A stretch of 64,000 nt of DNA, from assembly GCA_003956705.1 (NCBI GenBank), contig QZCP01000290.1, forward strand, positions 149,402-213,401. The letters are read 5' to 3'. The notes under the pieces were generated by a model. That model made no database searches. It worked only from the letters and a program-made list of their open reading frames with translations, and was not told the origin of the DNA. The position numbers were made by a program, and so were the translations under genes. Source of the DNA: Brevipalpus yothersi (taxonomy: Eukaryota; Arthropoda; Arachnida; Trombidiformes; Tenuipalpidae). Positions 59,876 through 64,000 of this stretch are shown here, in pieces (the stretch's first letter is position 1; each line of letters starts with the position of its first letter).

Positions 59876-61947
59876 ATGAATCACATATTATTTTCGGTGA
59901 GTTTGAATATTTGTGCTGATGGTTAATTTTTCACCTTTTCTGTGTACATCTATTGACCATCATGGATTGAAAGATCTTCCATGATTAAAATTTCTCCAGT
60001 GAAAAATTTTTTTCCGATGCATCAAAATTTCATCATCATCTTACCTGTGATTGTGCTTGTATCGTTATAGATATCGCTAATTTTAATAGCCATTGGATTA
60101 ACAAGAAGCCAAGGAGGAGATGATCTAGGTGATCTTGGTGGTGATCTCGGTGACTTGGGAAATCTTGGCCAAAGTGGTGGTCTCAGTGAAGACAGTGGTC
60201 AGGGTTATGGAAATCAACAAGGATTAGGTACGTTTCGATCATCAATGAGTGAATAAAAGCATCGCTGGTGTGTTCTCGTTCGAGCTTGTGTTTGTCCATC
60301 ATTATCATCTTGATTCAATTGAATTTGAATGATGATCGTCTATTTTATCGTCCCTTTGCTCATCAGGTGAACTTGGTGGTCTCGGTGGAGGCGGAGGGGG
60401 ACAAAATCTCGGTGGATATGGAAACCAAGGAGGACTTGGTGGATTGGGACAAGGTTTACAGGGCTTAGGAGGTAAGGCAAATTTTCATCTGCATGAATTG
60501 TCGAAGAATTCAAAGCTTTCAAATTGTAAATAACTTTTTCTCTTCCATTATCAAAGGTCTTGGAGGAGGTCGACAAGGTGGTGGCCTGGGACAAGGACTC
60601 GGTGGTCTTAATCTCGGTCAGCTAGGTGAGATATTCGAATATGGGAATTTATTTTAAGTGATGAGCGACTAGGTAACAGTTCTCTCTGACAAACGGTCAT
60701 TTTTTATGTGCTATCAAATTGAATCGAGGATGGTGCTGATAGGGAAGCTCTGATTAGATCACCAAGGCCATTAAGGCAACTGAATTTTTTTCAATAATGA
60801 TAAACCTAATCAACTCAGGAACTATGTAGATGTCTATTCTGACTGAAATTAGAAAATTAGAAAAAAGAATTGTGACCTAAGACGCTCAATTACGGGATGG
60901 GGGTGCATATTAGAAGATGGCCACCTCTTCACAAGCATATTCACATTGTGACAGATTTGAATCTAAATGACTTAGGACTTGGCGGACTTGGAGGAGGTAA
61001 TCGTGGTGGTGGTGGAGGACTTGGAAATCTTGCGAATCTAGGTCTCGGTGGACTCACTGGCTTAGGATCCCAGCAAGGTGGTGGAGGTCTTGGACAAGGC
61101 TTAGGTGGATTAGGAGGAGGTCAGCAAGGAGGTCTTGGTGGCCTGCAAGGCTTGGGACCTCTTGGTGCTCTTGGTCAAGGATTGGGTAATATTTTGGGAC
61201 TAGGTGAGTTGTATAATTTTTTTTCTATCCAGATAATGAGCGGAAATTTGATTGTTTCACTTCCTCTCGAAGGTGGTCAAGGAGGTGGTCCTGGTCTCGG
61301 TGGCTTAGGTGGCTTGGGTCAAGGTCTTGGTGGTGGACAGCAAGGTGGATACAGTAAGTGACCGATCGATATGCTGTGCTGACCAAAGCGTAATCGTAAT
61401 GGGACGGGGGAGGAAAAAAAGGGGGAAAACAGAGGACATAGAGTAAAGATTCGGGAAAATCATCAAGAGAAAGGAAATCTTAATTCATTCAAGCTAATCA
61501 CCTTAGATGTTTAGCCTCTTAAAAGGAAATCGAATGAATGTTCATTATTGTATTGGCAGCTTGATTACTAATGAGTATGAGTTTGTGTGTGAATGTATGT
61601 GGGTGTGTGTATGTATGAATAATTAATTTCCGCTTATAACACTTCACATAGCTGCCAGGTCAATGAAGATGAAAGCGGATGCGAATACATTTCAAGTATC
61701 ATGAAAAATACTTTTTTTTGGGGGGAATAAAATTTATTGTCATAAACTCTTTTCCTATCGTTCGTCAATTGATTACTTAAGTATTTTCAAAAATTTCAAC
61801 GTCTCTGATCGCGATCAATTCTGTTTACTCCTAGGTCCATACGCTGGTCAAGGCTTAGGTGGTGGTCAAGGTCTGGGTGGTGGACAAGGAGGTGGCCTAG
61901 GCAGTGGGCTCGATCTTGGTGGATTGGGTTTCAGAAGAAAGAAGTAA
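59876..61947 (+). CDS. Secreted Gly/Leu/Gln-rich repeat protein
   Basis: Seven exons: 59876-59896, 60071-60227, 60367-60471, 60557-60625, 60955-61203, 61273-61353, 61835-61947; first intron phase 0, the other five phase 1; 264 residues. Exons 1-2 encode a signal peptide (MNHILFS joined to ISLILIAIGLTRSQG). An acidic DLGDLGGD segment is followed by degenerate GLGG/GQGLGG/GGGQQGG repeats throughout, ending in a basic FRRKK tail. All internal introns split a codon after its first G or A, so each repeat exon is symmetric. Composition resembles arthropod glycine-rich cuticle, silk or tick/mite cement proteins; a structural secreted role is inference. Confidence 0.88.
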
Positions 61948-63048
61948 TTCCAAAGTAGCCATGAGAAATGGAAAAATTTAAACTATTGAAAGTGAACAGA
62001 GTGAAACTTTTTTTGGTTTTTACTCTTCAGCGGTAAAGGAAACACTTTTCCGGCTACATCATTGAAGCGTGGGCCAAAATTTTCCATTTCACCTTCCCGA
62101 AAGTTGGATCCATGCTGATACCTCAACTACAGTATCATTTATCCACTTTCAAATCATTCTCCATGGCCAAATTGCGAAAGCTTTTTCTTCACCGATGGAT
62201 TTGTTCACTCTTGTATATAGAGAGCTTCATCATTTTTTCTTAATTGATTGTCAACTCATAAATTCTTTCTCTTTTGATCATTTGAATGAAACGCCAGCTT
62301 CATGCTTCACTCGACGATAGCTCATTAACTCAGTTGCCACTGAAATTATTATTAAACCAAATTTCTACCAACACTCGACCTTTGGGTTTTTCTGGCCAAA
62401 TACTGATTAATCTTAACCAGTCTATGCCATGATATTTCTATTGAAATTCCACAGGTTGGAGAGAGAGGGAGAGAGCAAAAAATATCATTCGAAATGGATA
62501 CAATTACGACAATAATCGTGATTCAAGAGTCAAGAGTAAAATTATCTTATCATTACTGAAAAGTTACCATGGAACGTTAACAAAAAAAGTAGACGATAGG
62601 GCAACAAACGACTAACGATTGGATAGATGATGTCCATTTCAATCATTTATTGTGATGTATTATCAATTAGACCGAATCATATTCGTTTTTTTTTGTAATA
62701 AACAAAAGATTTAATTCATTCAATATGAATAGTTTTTGCATTGGTTAGTTGAAAATAAAAAAACATGAAAAAACAAGAATTTTAATTATTTAACCTACTT
62801 TAGATGACAATAATCTGTCAAAATTGTTAAATATTGCGTTCTGAATGATTTTTTACCTCAGAAAAATATTGGCTTAAGGTGAAAAAGGATGATAGCCAGT
62901 TTCGGTTAAATAAACATGCCAAGAAGAGAGATACATCCCAAAAATCCCAAAAGTTTAGACCTAATTTGATGATTCAAGATACGGGAACGGATTGAGAACC
63001 ACGAGAGTGGGGATTCTCGATCAAATGATTTGCACTTTGATTCTGAGA
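61948..63048. other. Intergenic region, Gly-rich gene to carboxylesterase
   Basis: Contains a frame at 62069-62320 with no family resemblance and the decayed fragment at 62565-62660. Otherwise nothing seen. Confidence 0.5.
62565..62660 (+). pseudogene. Decayed fragment related to the 32.8-kb locus
   Basis: From TACCATGGAACGTTAAC to TTGTGATGTA this stretch aligns almost without gaps to 32776-32871 in the same orientation, at roughly three quarters identity by eye. The frame that is open at 32.8 kb is broken here by TAG (in AGACGATAG, 62592-62600). Most likely a remnant of another copy of the same parent sequence. Confidence 0.65.
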
Positions 63049-64000
63049 TCAGAATTTATCCCCATAGTAAATACTTTTCCAAACTTGGCAATGATGATAT
63101 CTGGGATCGATGGCAGTTTCTGTAGAATCGTCTTTCAATCTGATCTGGTATTGGAATGGAATTAGTTCACCATTCGATAGCCTCATGTAGGGAGCCCATT
63201 GAAGTTTACCAGTCTTAACGAATTCAAGCCAAATGTTCTGAACCTTTTCGGACATTTTCACATCAACTTCAGGGAACTTAGTCTTCTCTCGAATGGGATC
63301 GCCAAAAACTGAAACATATTGTTTGCTTAGGACATTTCAAATAATCGTTTGTTTCAATGTGTAACTTACTATAAAGTGAATCAGCTCCATGACGAGTTCC
63401 GTAATCAGTTCGATAGATTAAGGGTGGTGGAAGTGATGATACATGATCACTTATCTCGACATATTCTGCAGTGTGAACTGAGCTCGAATTCTAGACAAAA
63501 AGAATTGCAATTAAGGTTATTATCACCAGAAGATCAGATTAAACTTACCATAATTTTTTCGGCAAACCAAATACTCGGACATCGGAAATATCTATCACTG
63601 AGCATCATCAAAATTGCTTTCGATGTTTGATGAGTGATTTGCTTGGTATCTGTCAAATCTTTAACCTATTTGGATATGAAAAATAATTTCATCAGCAAGA
63701 AAAGGTACCAGAAATTTGTGGTTGATAATAGATATTATTTGAAGCTGATTAACTCACAATTCCACCAAAATAAAGTCTTATCAGATCTTCTACTTGGTCA
63801 TCGCGAATGTTGGGACTCCAAACTGGTGCCAAAAAGCGAATATTGTCCAAATAACTTTTTGTCTTATCGAAAGCGAATATTGCACTCATCACAGTCCCTT
63901 CGTCTTGCATGACAGTTACCAAAGTGGCAATATTTTTCGGTATATCACCGCTGATCAAACGTCTATCAGCATCCGTCTGCGAGTAGATACCCTTGTTAAC
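63049..64000 (-). CDS. Carboxylesterase type B, 3' part (runs off the window)
   Basis: Four exons on the minus strand visible: 64000-63758 (continues beyond the edge), 63665-63549, 63490-63370, 63308-63049; phases 0,0,1; 246 residues seen. It is the C-terminal half of an alpha/beta-hydrolase of the carboxylesterase/cholinesterase family. VTVMQDEGTVMS matches the segment with the acidic catalytic-triad region. IWFAEKIM, RTDYGTRHGADSLYIFG contains the catalytic His region (HGAD, where many esterases have HGxE), and IWLEFVKTGKLQWAPY is the conserved C-terminal block. The Ser elbow (GxSxG) lies outside the window, so catalytic competence cannot be judged. No C-terminal anchor is visible. Confidence 0.87.

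Overview
The window is eukaryotic nuclear DNA. Most genes are split by short GT-AG introns (about 60-100 bases), the sequence is AT-rich, and CT/GA and ATC-type simple repeats are common. Gene content (Pellino, a DEG/ENaC channel, a P450 resembling clan 4, a carboxylesterase, secreted Gly-, His- and Lys/Asp-rich proteins) points to an arthropod. The compact introns and low-complexity runs suggest a mite or other small chelicerate, but that placement is inference. There is no bacterial, phage or CRISPR content.

I rebuilt 23 protein genes exon by exon, checking that donor and acceptor phases agree at every junction. From left to right: METTL5 (+), C3G/RapGEF1 (+), NT5DC2/3 5'-nucleotidase (+), mitochondrial ribosomal protein L16 (-), Rae1 (+), CLEC16A/Ema (+), Pellino (+), a secreted Lys/Asp-rich protein (-), a 71-residue Tyr/Gly-rich secreted peptide (+), Fip1 (-), ZFAND1 (+), NF-YB (-), a cytochrome P450 (-), ELMOD3 (+) with an unassigned WD40 gene (-) inside its last intron, a SNAPC2-like gene (+), ARL13B (-), a His-rich secreted peptide (+), a DEG/ENaC channel (+), PSMD6/Rpn7 (-), phosphatidylserine synthase (-), a Gly-rich secreted protein (+) and the 3' end of a carboxylesterase (-). 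One interrupted single-exon locus (32.3-33.5 kb) looks like a retrocopy or pseudogene, and a decayed fragment of similar sequence lies at 62.6 kb.

Most genes are independent housekeeping functions: rRNA and mRNA modification, processing and export (METTL5, Fip1, Rae1), transcription (NF-YB, SNAPC2), proteostasis (PSMD6, ZFAND1, Pellino), membrane traffic and lipids (CLEC16A, ELMOD3, ARL13B, PTDSS) and signalling (C3G). They do not form an operon-like system. The only apparent shared regulatory region is the roughly 290-base divergent promoter between mRpL16 and Rae1.

The most unusual structures are: a perfect 35-bp inverted repeat capped by a CTTCGG loop inside a CLEC16A intron; an exon-end/intron/exon-start duplication that has given Fip1 two related introns; two modular low-complexity secreted-protein genes built from phase-symmetric exons; and the related decayed copies at 32.8 and 62.6 kb. 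A 135-base assembly gap sits inside a CT microsatellite at 58554-58688.
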